The position numbers and the translations under genes are program-made. Positions 43,374 through 51,463 of a stretch of 64,000 bases of DNA are shown piece by piece (position 1 is the stretch's first letter; each line of letters starts with the position of its first letter). Under the pieces are notes generated by a model. It was not told the DNA's origin. It did not search any database and worked only from the letters and a program-made list of their open reading frames with translations. The DNA comes from Thermodesulfobacteriota bacterium (GTDB lineage Bacteria > Desulfobacterota > Desulfobacteria > Desulfobacterales > Desulfosudaceae), in assembly GCA_040753795.1 (NCBI GenBank), contig JBFMDX010000018.1, forward strand, positions 1-64,000, given 5' to 3'.

Positions 43374-44021
43374 TCAGATGGGGTTGAGCTTCGTATTGTT
43401 CCCTTTAAATAAATAACGGCTGATCATATCAGCTGTTTCTGAAATGAATTCATCTTCGCTCATTTCATTCTGAAAATGCAGCAGGTAGCGATGGGTCAAT
43501 CGTTCCATGACTTCATAAATCATTCGGGCACCGGTACGATTATCTGGAATTCGAATATTCGCGCTGTGATCCAGAATAGCGGTATAAAGCGCGATTACAA
43601 TTGACTCTTTTTCCTTTAACCGCTCTTGAATGAAATCAGGTTGCGGTATTTCTTCAAAGAACAAATGCGGTTTTACGCAATCCTTATGAATATCAAGGCA
43701 TGCGGTTACAATTGATTTCATCTTTTCGGGATTCAGCCCGCCTTCCCATTTAATGGCATTGATAAAAAGATCCCGCCCCTTATCCGCGGTTTGCATGTTT
43801 CGATCCCAAATGCCGATCAGAATCGCTTTCTTATTCGGGAAATATTGATAAAGGGTTCCAATGGAAACACCTGCCCGTTCGGCGATCAAATCAGTGGTCG
43901 AACCGGCATATCCATTTTCCGTAAAAATCTGAATAGCGGCCTCGAAAATGGCTTCAACCGTAAATTTTGACCGTTCCTGGATCGGCTGTTTACGCGGGTT
44001 TACGTCTTTTTCAGTTGCCAT
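43374..44021 (-). CDS. TetR-family transcriptional regulator
   Basis: 215 residues from the ATG at 44021 (a TTG at 44051 is possible but has no ribosome site). The DNA-binding part is TVEAIFEAAIQIFTENGYAG and TDLIAERAGVSIGTLYQYFP; the remainder is a helical ligand domain. It is divergent from the Mo/W oxidoreductase gene, with about 130 bases between the two starts, and may control that gene. AT-richer than the fusion genes. The 109-bp stretch behind it (43265-43373) is GC-rich and unassigned. Confidence 0.85.
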   Translation of the reverse strand: MATEKDVNPRKQPIQERSKFTVEAIFEAAIQIFTENGYAGSTTDLIAERAGVSIGTLYQYFPNKKAILIGIWDRNMQTADKGRDLFINAIKWEGGLNPEKMKSIVTACLDIHKDCVKPHLFFEEIPQPDFIQERLKEKESIVIALYTAILDHSANIRIPDNRTGARMIYEVMERLTHRYLLHFQNEMSEDEFISETADMISRYLFKGNNTKLNPI

Positions 44022-44151
44022 GACAATCACCGAATAAATGCGAGGTGACAAGCAGGAGACTACCTAATAAATTAATTATAACAAAATGACCCCGGGAAAG
44101 AAAAATGAAAATATCGAAGAGCCTTCACCTGAAAAACAGAAAGGGATAACG

Positions 44152-46458
44152 ATGGCAGATAAACGTATTGTCCGATCCGCCTGCCAGATGTGTCACGGGG
44201 GTTGTCAGGTACTGGTGCACCTGGAAGGGGATAAAGTCGTCAAGGTCACGGGTGATCCGCAGAGCCCCGTCAGCAAGGGGTTCATCTGCCCCAAAGGCGC
44301 CGCTTCGCCGGAACTGCTCTACCATCCTGACCGGATTCTGCAACCCTTGAGACGCCGGGGCGGAAAAGGTGAGAATAAATGGGAACGCATCACCTGGGAT
44401 GAGGCGCTGGATGAAATGGCCGGCAAACTGGATGGCATCCGGAAACAATTCGGCCCCTGGTATTTCGGAATGATGCACGGAACAGGGCGACCGTATGAAA
44501 ATCTGGGGATTCGCTTCGCCAATGCCTTTGGTACGCCCAACATGACTGGTGTAGCTCATCTGTGCTTCTGGCCGCGCATACATGCCAATCTGGCCACCCA
44601 GGGGATGAGCGAGATGCCGGTATGCGATGTCTACGCCAGCAGCGGTGTTAAGCCGGAATGCTTAGTGATCTGGGGCTGCAACATTACCGGCCCTATCGGG
44701 CATCATTCGGCTGACGGCATGTGCGGCGGTATCTTGACCAGGGCCATGAAAAGCGCGCGTAAAGTGATCGTCATCGATCCGCGGCGGGTCGTAAATGATG
44801 CCGATCTCTGGCTGGGGCTCAGGCCGGGGACGGACGGCGCCCTGGCCCTTGCCATGATTCATGTGATTATCCGCGAAGACCTGGTTGATCATGAATTTGT
44901 CCGGAAATATACGGTCGGATTTGAAGAATTGAGGGAACATGTCAAATCCTGTACGCCGGAATGGGCGGCAGCGATTACCCGCCTTAGCCCCGAACTCATC
45001 AGCGAGGCGGCCCGAACCTATGCCACGGTCAAGCCGGCCTGCATGCAATGGGGCAACGGGATTGACCACAGCCGCTGCAATTTTCACACCGCCCGGTCGC
45101 TGCTCATTCTCAGGGCCATAACCGGCAACCTGCACCGGCCGGGAGGCGATATCATCTATGCCCGGCCCGAGGGCTTCAGGATCAGATCCGCCTATCATGA
45201 TCATCGCTTTGCCGGCATACAATTCCTGCCGCTGGAAAATATGGCCTATGCGCTGGACAGTGAAAAGCAGGCCATGCGCCTGCCGGCCTGGCATCGATTC
45301 CTGAGACAACAGGCCTTAAAACCCGCAAGCTACCTTGCGAGCAAATTTTATGACCGGGTGGGACCATGGATTGAAAACAGGATCGGCATGGTCAACATGA
45401 TGGCCAACCTACACAATTTAAGAGGATCGCGATATCCCATGATGCCGATTGTCCATCCGCCGGCCTTCTGGGAATCCATCGTCAGCGGCGACCCATATCG
45501 TCTGAAGGCGTTCTGGATAATAGGATCGAACCCGCTGGTCAGCATGTCGAACTCGCTGATGATCGAAAAGGCCCTCCAATTGCTGGAATATGTGGTCGTC
45601 ACGGATTTTTTTCTTACCCCCACGGCTCAGTTCGCCGACCTGTTTCTGCCGGCCTGCACCTGGATGGAATATAATGATATTCATACCTCAGGCGGGCATA
45701 CCTACAGCCTGATGGCCCGTAAAGCGCTCACCAAGGTCGGGGATACCATGGAACCTCAGGAATGCATGCTCCGGCTGGCCCAGCGACTCGGCCTGAAGAA
45801 GGCTTTCCCCTGGAAAAACTTGCGTGAGATTGGCGAATGGATGCTGGCCGGTACCGGTTGCGGGTATGAAGAATTTTTTGAAAAAGGCATCCTGGTCAAT
45901 AAACCCCGGGTTTTCGGATATCAGACGGAAAAGCATTTTTTCAAAACCCCTTCGGGCAAATTCGAAATTTATGCCAAAGATTTGATGAAAATGGGAATCG
46001 AGCCTCTGCCCGTATACCGTGAACCGGCCTTGTCGCCGGTTTCAACCCCGGAAACAGCTAAAAATTATCCGCTGATTCTTATCGGGGGGGTAAAAATTCC
46101 GCAGTTCTTTATCAGTGAAGGCCGTCAGATATCATCGCTGCGTCGGCGTATGCCTGATCCGATGGTTCAGATTTATCCGGCCACGGCCCAAAGCCTGGGC
46201 ATTAATGACAATGACTGGGTCTGGGTAGAAACTACGGATAAACGGGTTAAAATGCGGGCTGCCTTCTTTGACGGCATGGCGGAAGATACGGTTTGCGCCC
46301 AGTTCGCCTGGTGGTTCCCGGAAGAAGACCCACCGGAGCATGGCTGGAAAAGATCCAGTCTCAACCAGCTTTTCGGTAAAATGTCCTATGATCCGGAAAC
46401 CGGCTCTGAATCATTGAAATGCAGTCTCTGCCGGATCTACCCGGACAAAGAGAAATAG
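44152..46458 (+). CDS. cytoplasmic Mo/W-bis-MGD oxidoreductase (DMSO reductase superfamily)
   Basis: 768 residues from ATG 44152, which has AAAGGGAT upstream. One [4Fe-4S] site is seen: Cys11, Cys14, Cys18 and Cys46 (SACQMCHGGC; GFICPKG). Cys138 in AHLCFWPR is a candidate metal ligand. Domain markers are WGCNITGPIG, VIDPRRVVNDAD, NPLVSMSNS, TPTAQFADLFLPACTW and a C-terminal MGD-binding part from about 640. There is no twin-arginine signal, so it works in the cytoplasm. The build recalls acetylene hydratase and related W/Mo enzymes; redox or non-redox hydration of a pathway compound is possible. The ferredoxin gene 20 bases downstream is its likely electron partner. Confidence 0.8.
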   Translation: MADKRIVRSACQMCHGGCQVLVHLEGDKVVKVTGDPQSPVSKGFICPKGAASPELLYHPDRILQPLRRRGGKGENKWERITWDEALDEMAGKLDGIRKQFGPWYFGMMHGTGRPYENLGIRFANAFGTPNMTGVAHLCFWPRIHANLATQGMSEMPVCDVYASSGVKPECLVIWGCNITGPIGHHSADGMCGGILTRAMKSARKVIVIDPRRVVNDADLWLGLRPGTDGALALAMIHVIIREDLVDHEFVRKYTVGFEELREHVKSCTPEWAAAITRLSPELISEAARTYATVKPACMQWGNGIDHSRCNFHTARSLLILRAITGNLHRPGGDIIYARPEGFRIRSAYHDHRFAGIQFLPLENMAYALDSEKQAMRLPAWHRFLRQQALKPASYLASKFYDRVGPWIENRIGMVNMMANLHNLRGSRYPMMPIVHPPAFWESIVSGDPYRLKAFWIIGSNPLVSMSNSLMIEKALQLLEYVVVTDFFLTPTAQFADLFLPACTWMEYNDIHTSGGHTYSLMARKALTKVGDTMEPQECMLRLAQRLGLKKAFPWKNLREIGEWMLAGTGCGYEEFFEKGILVNKPRVFGYQTEKHFFKTPSGKFEIYAKDLMKMGIEPLPVYREPALSPVSTPETAKNYPLILIGGVKIPQFFISEGRQISSLRRRMPDPMVQIYPATAQSLGINDNDWVWVETTDKRVKMRAAFFDGMAEDTVCAQFAWWFPEEDPPEHGWKRSSLNQLFGKMSYDPETGSESLKCSLCRIYPDKEK

Positions 46459-46478
46459 AAAAAGGAAGGAAATTAACG

Positions 46479-46700
46479 ATGAGATTTGATTTTCATAGTC
46501 GCAAGCATATTAAAACAGAATTCATCAAACTAAACCCCAAAAAATGTGAGGCTTGCGGGGAATGCATAAAAGCTTGCCCCAATAATGTCATTGGCATGGT
46601 TGATATTAAAATTCATAAACATGCGCATATTGATAGCGCCGATTTATGCGAAGGGTGCAGGAAATGTATTAAAGCCTGCGTATACGGTGCTATTAATTAA
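46479..46700 (+). CDS. 2[4Fe-4S] ferredoxin
   Basis: 73 residues from ATG 46479 after AAGGAAGGA. Two cluster motifs are intact: CEACGECIKACPN and CEGCRKCIKACVYGA (both C-x2-C-x2-C-x3-C). A basic, His-rich N-terminus of about 20 residues precedes the first cluster. It follows the Mo/W oxidoreductase directly and would carry electrons for it. Confidence 0.9.
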   Translation: MRFDFHSRKHIKTEFIKLNPKKCEACGECIKACPNNVIGMVDIKIHKHAHIDSADLCEGCRKCIKACVYGAIN

Positions 46701-46722
46701 ATGGTAAGGTGGGAGAGCAGTC

Positions 46723-47601
46723 TTATCCTGGGGTTCCCTTTTTGCGTTTTTTGCGCTGGGGCAACAGCCGTTCCATGGTCAGGTCGGTAATAAAATCCAT
46801 GATGTTTTCCAGGTTGTATTTGTTATCCAGGGAAAGCCGCAGGGACATGATTTCAATCAGGCCGGTCAGCCCGTAGGCCGCCAGATCCGGGTCGATGTCG
46901 CGGATGATTCCGTCCTTGATGGCGGTTTCGATCTCCTGAATAACGGGCTTTGTCAGGCCGTGGTAGATTTTTTTGATTTTCTCCGCCGGCCACTGCTCTT
47001 CGCTGGCCAGCTCGGCCCTCAACTGGTTCAGAATTTCACTGTATTTGGTGTAGTTCTCATAGAAAACCCGGCCCCTGATCTTCAGGCGTTTGACAAAATC
47101 AGCCTCCTCCTTGATGGCTGCGGCGGCCTCTCCGACAATATTACGGAAGATGCTGTCGATCACCTCGATAAACAGTTCCCGCTTGTTCTGATAATAAAGA
47201 TAGAAGGTGCCGGTGGAGATTTTCAGGGAACCGGTGATGTCGGCGATTTTGGTTTGATGGTATCCCTTCCGGCTGAATACGCGTATGGCTTCCCTGATGA
47301 TCTCCTGGCGTTTGCGCTCTTTTTCTTTTGTGGTGGTGACGGTTTTCCGCGCGTCAAAGGGCTCAGGTGCCCCCGGCGACATCATGTCGGCGGAACCCAG
47401 ATGCTCTTTAAGGAGTGCGAGGGGAACCCGGGACCCCTGTTTGAGCCGGCTGATTTCCTTGAGCCGCTGTACATGGCTGTCATCATAATAAGCCATGGTG
47501 CGACCGGTTTTCCGGGGCGGGTGCAGAAGCCCCTGGCGCAGATAAAAATGAATGGAGGTGCGGGGCACGCCCGATTTTTCTTCCAGATCCTTGATCCTCA
47601 T
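46723..47601 (-). CDS. MerR-TetR double-HTH fusion regulator
   Basis: 292 residues. Residues 1-70 are a MerR-type winged helix: MRIKDLEEKSGVPRTSIHFY, then YDDSHVQRLKEISRL. About 88-140 is a full TetR helix-turn-helix: EAIRVFSRKGYHQTKIADIT and ISTGTFYLYYQNKRELFIEV, followed by a TetR-like ligand domain. The two parts are in one frame with a short linker (about 72-88). It is divergent from the thiolase-like operon starting at 47891. Several TCTATAGA-type repeats lie in the 289-bp gap and are its likely binding sites. Two DNA-binding units in one chain may read composite operators. Confidence 0.85.
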   Translation of the reverse strand: MRIKDLEEKSGVPRTSIHFYLRQGLLHPPRKTGRTMAYYDDSHVQRLKEISRLKQGSRVPLALLKEHLGSADMMSPGAPEPFDARKTVTTTKEKERKRQEIIREAIRVFSRKGYHQTKIADITGSLKISTGTFYLYYQNKRELFIEVIDSIFRNIVGEAAAAIKEEADFVKRLKIRGRVFYENYTKYSEILNQLRAELASEEQWPAEKIKKIYHGLTKPVIQEIETAIKDGIIRDIDPDLAAYGLTGLIEIMSLRLSLDNKYNLENIMDFITDLTMERLLPQRKKRKKGTPG

Positions 47602-47623
47602 ACGGTATCCTCTTGGGCATTGA

Positions 47624-47650
47624 CTATAGACTATAACTCTATAGATTTAG
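47624..47650. promoter_or_regulatory. TCTATAGA-type operator cluster next to the regulator gene
   Basis: CTATAGACTATAACTC directly followed by TCTATAGATTTAG (47638-47650). Two copies of a CTATAGAYT motif stand close before the MerR-TetR gene. A matching copy is found beyond, near the catabolic operon promoter. Candidate autoregulation site. Confidence 0.55.
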
Positions 47651-47773
47651 AAATGTTTTGTTCCCTAAAAACCGCCGTCGGCGACTGAAACCGATTTCTA
47701 CTATAATTTATAATATATAAATTCAATATATTATGTCAATTCATCCTGTTTTGCCTCAACAAACTATTTAGTG

Positions 47774-47833
47774 TTGACGGCCGATTTTCTATAGACTAAA
47801 TAAAAACGTAACGTTCGTTTTCTGTAGATTTAG
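47774..47833 (+). promoter_or_regulatory. promoter/operator of the second catabolic operon
   Basis: TTGACG (47774-47779), 17 bases, TAAATA (47797-47802). The operator-like TTCTATAGACTAAAT (47787-47801) covers the spacer and -10, and TCTGTAGATTTAG (47821-47833) follows downstream. Shared consensus with the site at 47638: TCTRTAGAYTWAR. Polymerase block by the MerR-TetR protein is inferred. Confidence 0.5.
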
Positions 47834-47890
47834 CAGGCTGAAAATGACCTGTCAAGTTTCAAATGATCACTTTATGAACAGGAGGTGTAA

Positions 47891-49072
47891 ATGAGCAATT
47901 CAAACATCGCAATCATCGGCATCGGTGAAGTCCCCACCCGGATCATGCCGGAGCGGACCCGCTGGGACATTATCTACGACATCTGCATGGAGGCGATCAA
48001 AGACTCCGGGCTGGACAAGAATGACATTGAAGCGGTCATCAATGTCGCTCCCCAGGCCCAGCCCAAACTGGCCGCCGAGCTTTCCTTCGGCAAACTGCCG
48101 GAGGAACTGGGGTTGAAAGGCTGCAAGGACACGTGTGTTTGCAATGCCGGCGGCGCCAGCACCAGCAACTGCATCCGACTGGCGGAGCATTATATCGCTT
48201 CCGGGATCGCCAGAGCGGTGCTGATCCCGCACGTGACCGTCCACTCCACCATCCCCCTGGAAGAGCAGATCAATTTTTTTGCCAAGGCCGGAGTCGACAT
48301 GCAATGGGAATACCCTTTCGGCACCACCTACAACATTCTCATGGGCATGATGGCCAACCGGTACATGCATGAAACCGGCGCCAGGGCAGAGGACATGGCC
48401 TCGGTAGTCACCGCGCTGAGAAGCTGGGCCACCAGAGACCCCAATTCATTCTTTTACCAGAAGAAGGTCCCCACCCCGCAAATGGTGATGGAATCCTCCC
48501 TGCTGAACACGCCGCTCCATAAAAGGGAGAGCAACATCCTCTGCGACGGCGGCAGCGCCATGGTGATTGTTTCCGCGGATGACGCCGGCAAAATGAACAG
48601 ACCCGCGGCTTACAAGCTGGGGGAATCGGTCCGCTATTTCAGCGGCACCCCGGTTCTGCGGGATTTCTACAAGGTGGCCGAAGGCCTGGCCGTGACCGCC
48701 CGGGAAGCCATGAAGGAAGCCGGGGTCACCAAGGACGATATCAGCCTCTGGAACATCTACATGGCCTATCCCATGAACCATCCCATCATGGCCGAAGCCC
48801 TGGGCGTGGCTCCCATCGGAGAAGGCGCCCGGTATTTCGCTCAAGGGCGGATGTCCTTCGGCGGGGATATCCCCTGGTCCACCATCGGCGACGCGCCGGG
48901 GCGGGGGCATACCGGTTCCGGCGTCAGCACGGCCATGTACGTGGAAACCGCCCGCCAGATCATGGGCAAGGCCGGCGAAAGACAGGTGAAGGATTGCCGC
49001 TACGTGTTTCAGAACACGGCCGGCGGTTCCGGATTCAACAACATCGCAACCGTTTGGGGAAAGGAAATATAG
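47891..49072 (+). CDS. thiolase-like enzyme (DUF35 partner type)
   Basis: 393 residues after AGGAGG. The reactive-cysteine region is CVCNAGGASTSN (Cys84 in line with the thiolase cysteine) and a His lies in GRGHTGSG; the second thiolase cysteine near the C-terminus is not evident (FQNTAGGSGFNN). This is the pattern of thiolase-like chains that need a DUF35 partner, such as BbsB with BbsA of toluene catabolism or Ltp2 aldolase with ChsH2 in steroid catabolism. The DUF35 gene follows at once. The pair would cleave a C-C bond, by thiolysis or by retro-aldol reaction. First gene of the operon. Confidence 0.8.
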   Translation: MSNSNIAIIGIGEVPTRIMPERTRWDIIYDICMEAIKDSGLDKNDIEAVINVAPQAQPKLAAELSFGKLPEELGLKGCKDTCVCNAGGASTSNCIRLAEHYIASGIARAVLIPHVTVHSTIPLEEQINFFAKAGVDMQWEYPFGTTYNILMGMMANRYMHETGARAEDMASVVTALRSWATRDPNSFFYQKKVPTPQMVMESSLLNTPLHKRESNILCDGGSAMVIVSADDAGKMNRPAAYKLGESVRYFSGTPVLRDFYKVAEGLAVTAREAMKEAGVTKDDISLWNIYMAYPMNHPIMAEALGVAPIGEGARYFAQGRMSFGGDIPWSTIGDAPGRGHTGSGVSTAMYVETARQIMGKAGERQVKDCRYVFQNTAGGSGFNNIATVWGKEI

Positions 49073-49074
49073 CC

Positions 49075-49497
49075 ATGGATATTCAGTTTGACATGAACCG
49101 GCCGCTGCCGGAAACGCAACCCTGGTCAAAACCGTTCTGGGAAGGAACCAAACAGGGCAAGCTCCTGATTCAACATTGTAAGGACTGCAACGCCAATATC
49201 TTTTACCCGCGCAAGGTCTGCCCGGAGTGCTGGTCGAAAAACATGGATTGGATTACGGCCAGCGGCAAAGCCAAAGTCTATATGTTTTCCACGGCCTACG
49301 ACATGGTGGAACCGAAGTTCATGGCCGACCTGCCTTATACGGTGGCCTATGTGAACCTGGAAGAAGGCATCCGCATGATGACCCGGATCGTGGAATGCGA
49401 ACCCGCGGCCATTCATATCGATATGGAAGTGGAAGTGGTCTTTCACAAATTGAGCGACGATTTTTATCTGCCGTATTTCAAGCCGTTGAAAAAATAG
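49075..49497 (+). CDS. DUF35 (zinc ribbon/OB-fold) thiolase partner
   Basis: 140 residues from ATG 49075, two bases behind the previous stop. The zinc ribbon is CKDCNANIFYPRKVCPEC, two CxxC pairs, near residues 37-54, followed by an OB-fold (VYMFSTAYDMVEP; PYTVAYVNLEEG; AIHIDMEVEVVF). In BbsA- and ChsH2-type systems this chain completes the active site of the thiolase-like partner. Tight gene spacing supports a complex with the upstream protein. Confidence 0.88.
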   Translation: MDIQFDMNRPLPETQPWSKPFWEGTKQGKLLIQHCKDCNANIFYPRKVCPECWSKNMDWITASGKAKVYMFSTAYDMVEPKFMADLPYTVAYVNLEEGIRMMTRIVECEPAAIHIDMEVEVVFHKLSDDFYLPYFKPLKK

Positions 49498-49506
49498 GGA
49501 GGACGC

Positions 49507-50274
49507 ATGGCTGATTATAAAACCATTTTATATCGCGTGGACGGCTCCGTCTGCCGCATCACCATGAACCGGCCGGACAAGCGCAACGCCATCAACCGGG
49601 AGATGGCCGCGGAACTGACCCGGGCTTTTACCGAAGTCCGCCAGGAAGCCGGCGTCGGGGTGGTGGTCCTGGCCGGGGAGGGCAAATCCTTCTGTACCGG
49701 CGGGGATCTGGAAATATTTCCTTCTCTGGGCACCCATGACAACTGCCTCAACTGGCTGGCCCACGAGGGTATGGACCTGCAGCGGGCCATGGCCAACTGC
49801 AACAAGGTCATCGTGGGCAAGCTGCACGGCCATTGCCTGGCCGGCGGCTTGGAACTGGCCCTGTGCTGCGACCTGCTCTATGCCTGTGAATCCACCAAAT
49901 TCGGGACCACCGAAATCGACCTGGGCATCCTGCCGGGGTGGGGCGGCACCGTGCGGCTGCCCCGCAGCATGCCCGTGTTTCGCGCCCGGGAAATCATCTA
50001 CAGCGGCCGCAAGGATTACACCGCCCGGGACATGTACGACATGGGACTGCTGACCCGGGTTTTTTCCGACGATGCCTTTGAGGCTGAATTCGGCAAGATC
50101 ATCGACAACTTGAGCCGGAAAAAACCCATTGCCCTGAGAATGGCCAAGGAAATTATGGACAAGGCAACGGACGGCACCAGCCTGGAGGCCGCCCTGGCCG
50201 TGGAAAGAAACGGCATCACCTGGCTGGTTTACGCCCCGGATATTCAGGCTCTGTTAAATCCGCCTAAATCATAA
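49507..50274 (+). CDS. enoyl-CoA hydratase/isomerase family protein
   Basis: 255 residues after GGGAGG. Crotonase motifs: ITMNRPDKRNAIN, GEGKSFCTGGDLE, HGHCLAGGLELALCCD and GTTEIDLGILPGWGGTVRL. An acidic residue is present both in the GGLELA loop and in the TEIDLG loop, so true hydratase chemistry is plausible. It would add water to the enoyl-CoA made by the dehydrogenase 12 bases downstream. Confidence 0.85.
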   Translation: MADYKTILYRVDGSVCRITMNRPDKRNAINREMAAELTRAFTEVRQEAGVGVVVLAGEGKSFCTGGDLEIFPSLGTHDNCLNWLAHEGMDLQRAMANCNKVIVGKLHGHCLAGGLELALCCDLLYACESTKFGTTEIDLGILPGWGGTVRLPRSMPVFRAREIIYSGRKDYTARDMYDMGLLTRVFSDDAFEAEFGKIIDNLSRKKPIALRMAKEIMDKATDGTSLEAALAVERNGITWLVYAPDIQALLNPPKS

Positions 50275-50285
50275 AGGAGACATAT

Positions 50286-51449
50286 ATGGATTTCGGATTG
50301 TCAAAGGAGCAGGAAATGCTCAAGAAGGAGGCGCAGCGCTTCTGCAAAAAAGAGCTGTCCCTGGAGTACGTGCAATGGATGGATGAAAACGTCGATTTTC
50401 CTCCGGATGAGTTGTGGCAAAAGTTTATCGATATCGGGGCGTTCCGGATGAACGTTCCGCAGGAATACGGCGGTGACAGCGTCGGCATGGTGGACGGCAT
50501 GCTGCTTTACGAGGAAATATGCAAGGCCTCCGCTTCGGTGGCCCTGGCCATCGGCACTACCATTGGTTTCGGTACCCGGTTTATCGCCGAACTCGGTTCC
50601 AAGGCACAGAAAGAAGAGTTGCTGCCGAAGACATGCGAAGGAAAACTAAAATTCTGTATGGCCCTGACCGAGCCTGGCGGCGGCACGGACATCCTCGGCG
50701 CCATTCAGACCCAGGCCGAGGAAAAGGACGGCCGCTGGGTGATCAACGGCGAAAAGGTCTTTATCACCGGCGCCCACGTGGCCGATTACTTCATCACCAT
50801 CTGCCGCACGGACCCGGACAAAAAGCCCAGCAAATCATTAAGCATCTTCCTGGTGCCGTCCGGGACCAAGGGGATTTCCATCACCCGCATCCCCAAGATC
50901 AGCTGTCACCATTGCGATTCGGTGGGCATTTCATTTAACAACGTGGAAATCCCCAAAGAGAACATCCTGGGCACCCGCGGCAACGGCTGGTTTGAAATGC
51001 TGACCGTGCTCAACCCGGAACGCATCGGCGTGGCCATGATGGGGGTGGGCCTGATCGCCGCCGCCTATGAATACGCCTTTGCCTATGCCCAGAAGCGGCA
51101 GGCCTTCGGCGGCCCCATCAGCCGGTTCCAGAGCCTGCAACACTATCTGGCCGACATGTACATGAACCTGGAAAACTCCCGGAACATCACCTACAAGGCG
51201 GCCTGGCTGTGCGATAAAGGACTTCCTTATCATATGGAAGCCACCATGGCCAAGGTCATCGCCGCGGACGGCGCTCTGCACGCCACCATCAAGGGCGCGG
51301 AAATCCTGGGCGGTTACGGCATCTGCAACGAGTATCCCATGCAGCGCTATCTCCGGGACGCCTTCCAGATCCAGTTCTCGCCCATTTCCAATGAAATGAG
51401 CCGCAACATGATCATGCAGTTTCAGGGGTTCCCGAAGTCGTGGCCATAA
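50286..51449 (+). CDS. acyl-CoA dehydrogenase family protein
   Basis: 387 residues after AAAGGAGA. It has MALTEPGGGTDILGA (flavin loop), RQAFGGPISRFQSLQHYLADM and LGGYGICNEYPMQRYLRDAF. The C-terminal YEGT glutamate is absent (FSPISNEMSRN), but NPERIGVAMMG offers a Glu at the place used by isovaleryl-CoA-type enzymes. It would oxidise an acyl-CoA, passing electrons to an ETF not encoded here. Branched or cyclic acyl-CoAs are the likely substrates, by resemblance only. Confidence 0.82.
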   Translation: MDFGLSKEQEMLKKEAQRFCKKELSLEYVQWMDENVDFPPDELWQKFIDIGAFRMNVPQEYGGDSVGMVDGMLLYEEICKASASVALAIGTTIGFGTRFIAELGSKAQKEELLPKTCEGKLKFCMALTEPGGGTDILGAIQTQAEEKDGRWVINGEKVFITGAHVADYFITICRTDPDKKPSKSLSIFLVPSGTKGISITRIPKISCHHCDSVGISFNNVEIPKENILGTRGNGWFEMLTVLNPERIGVAMMGVGLIAAAYEYAFAYAQKRQAFGGPISRFQSLQHYLADMYMNLENSRNITYKAAWLCDKGLPYHMEATMAKVIAADGALHATIKGAEILGGYGICNEYPMQRYLRDAFQIQFSPISNEMSRNMIMQFQGFPKSWP

Positions 51450-51463
51450 GAAAAGGAGGAATG

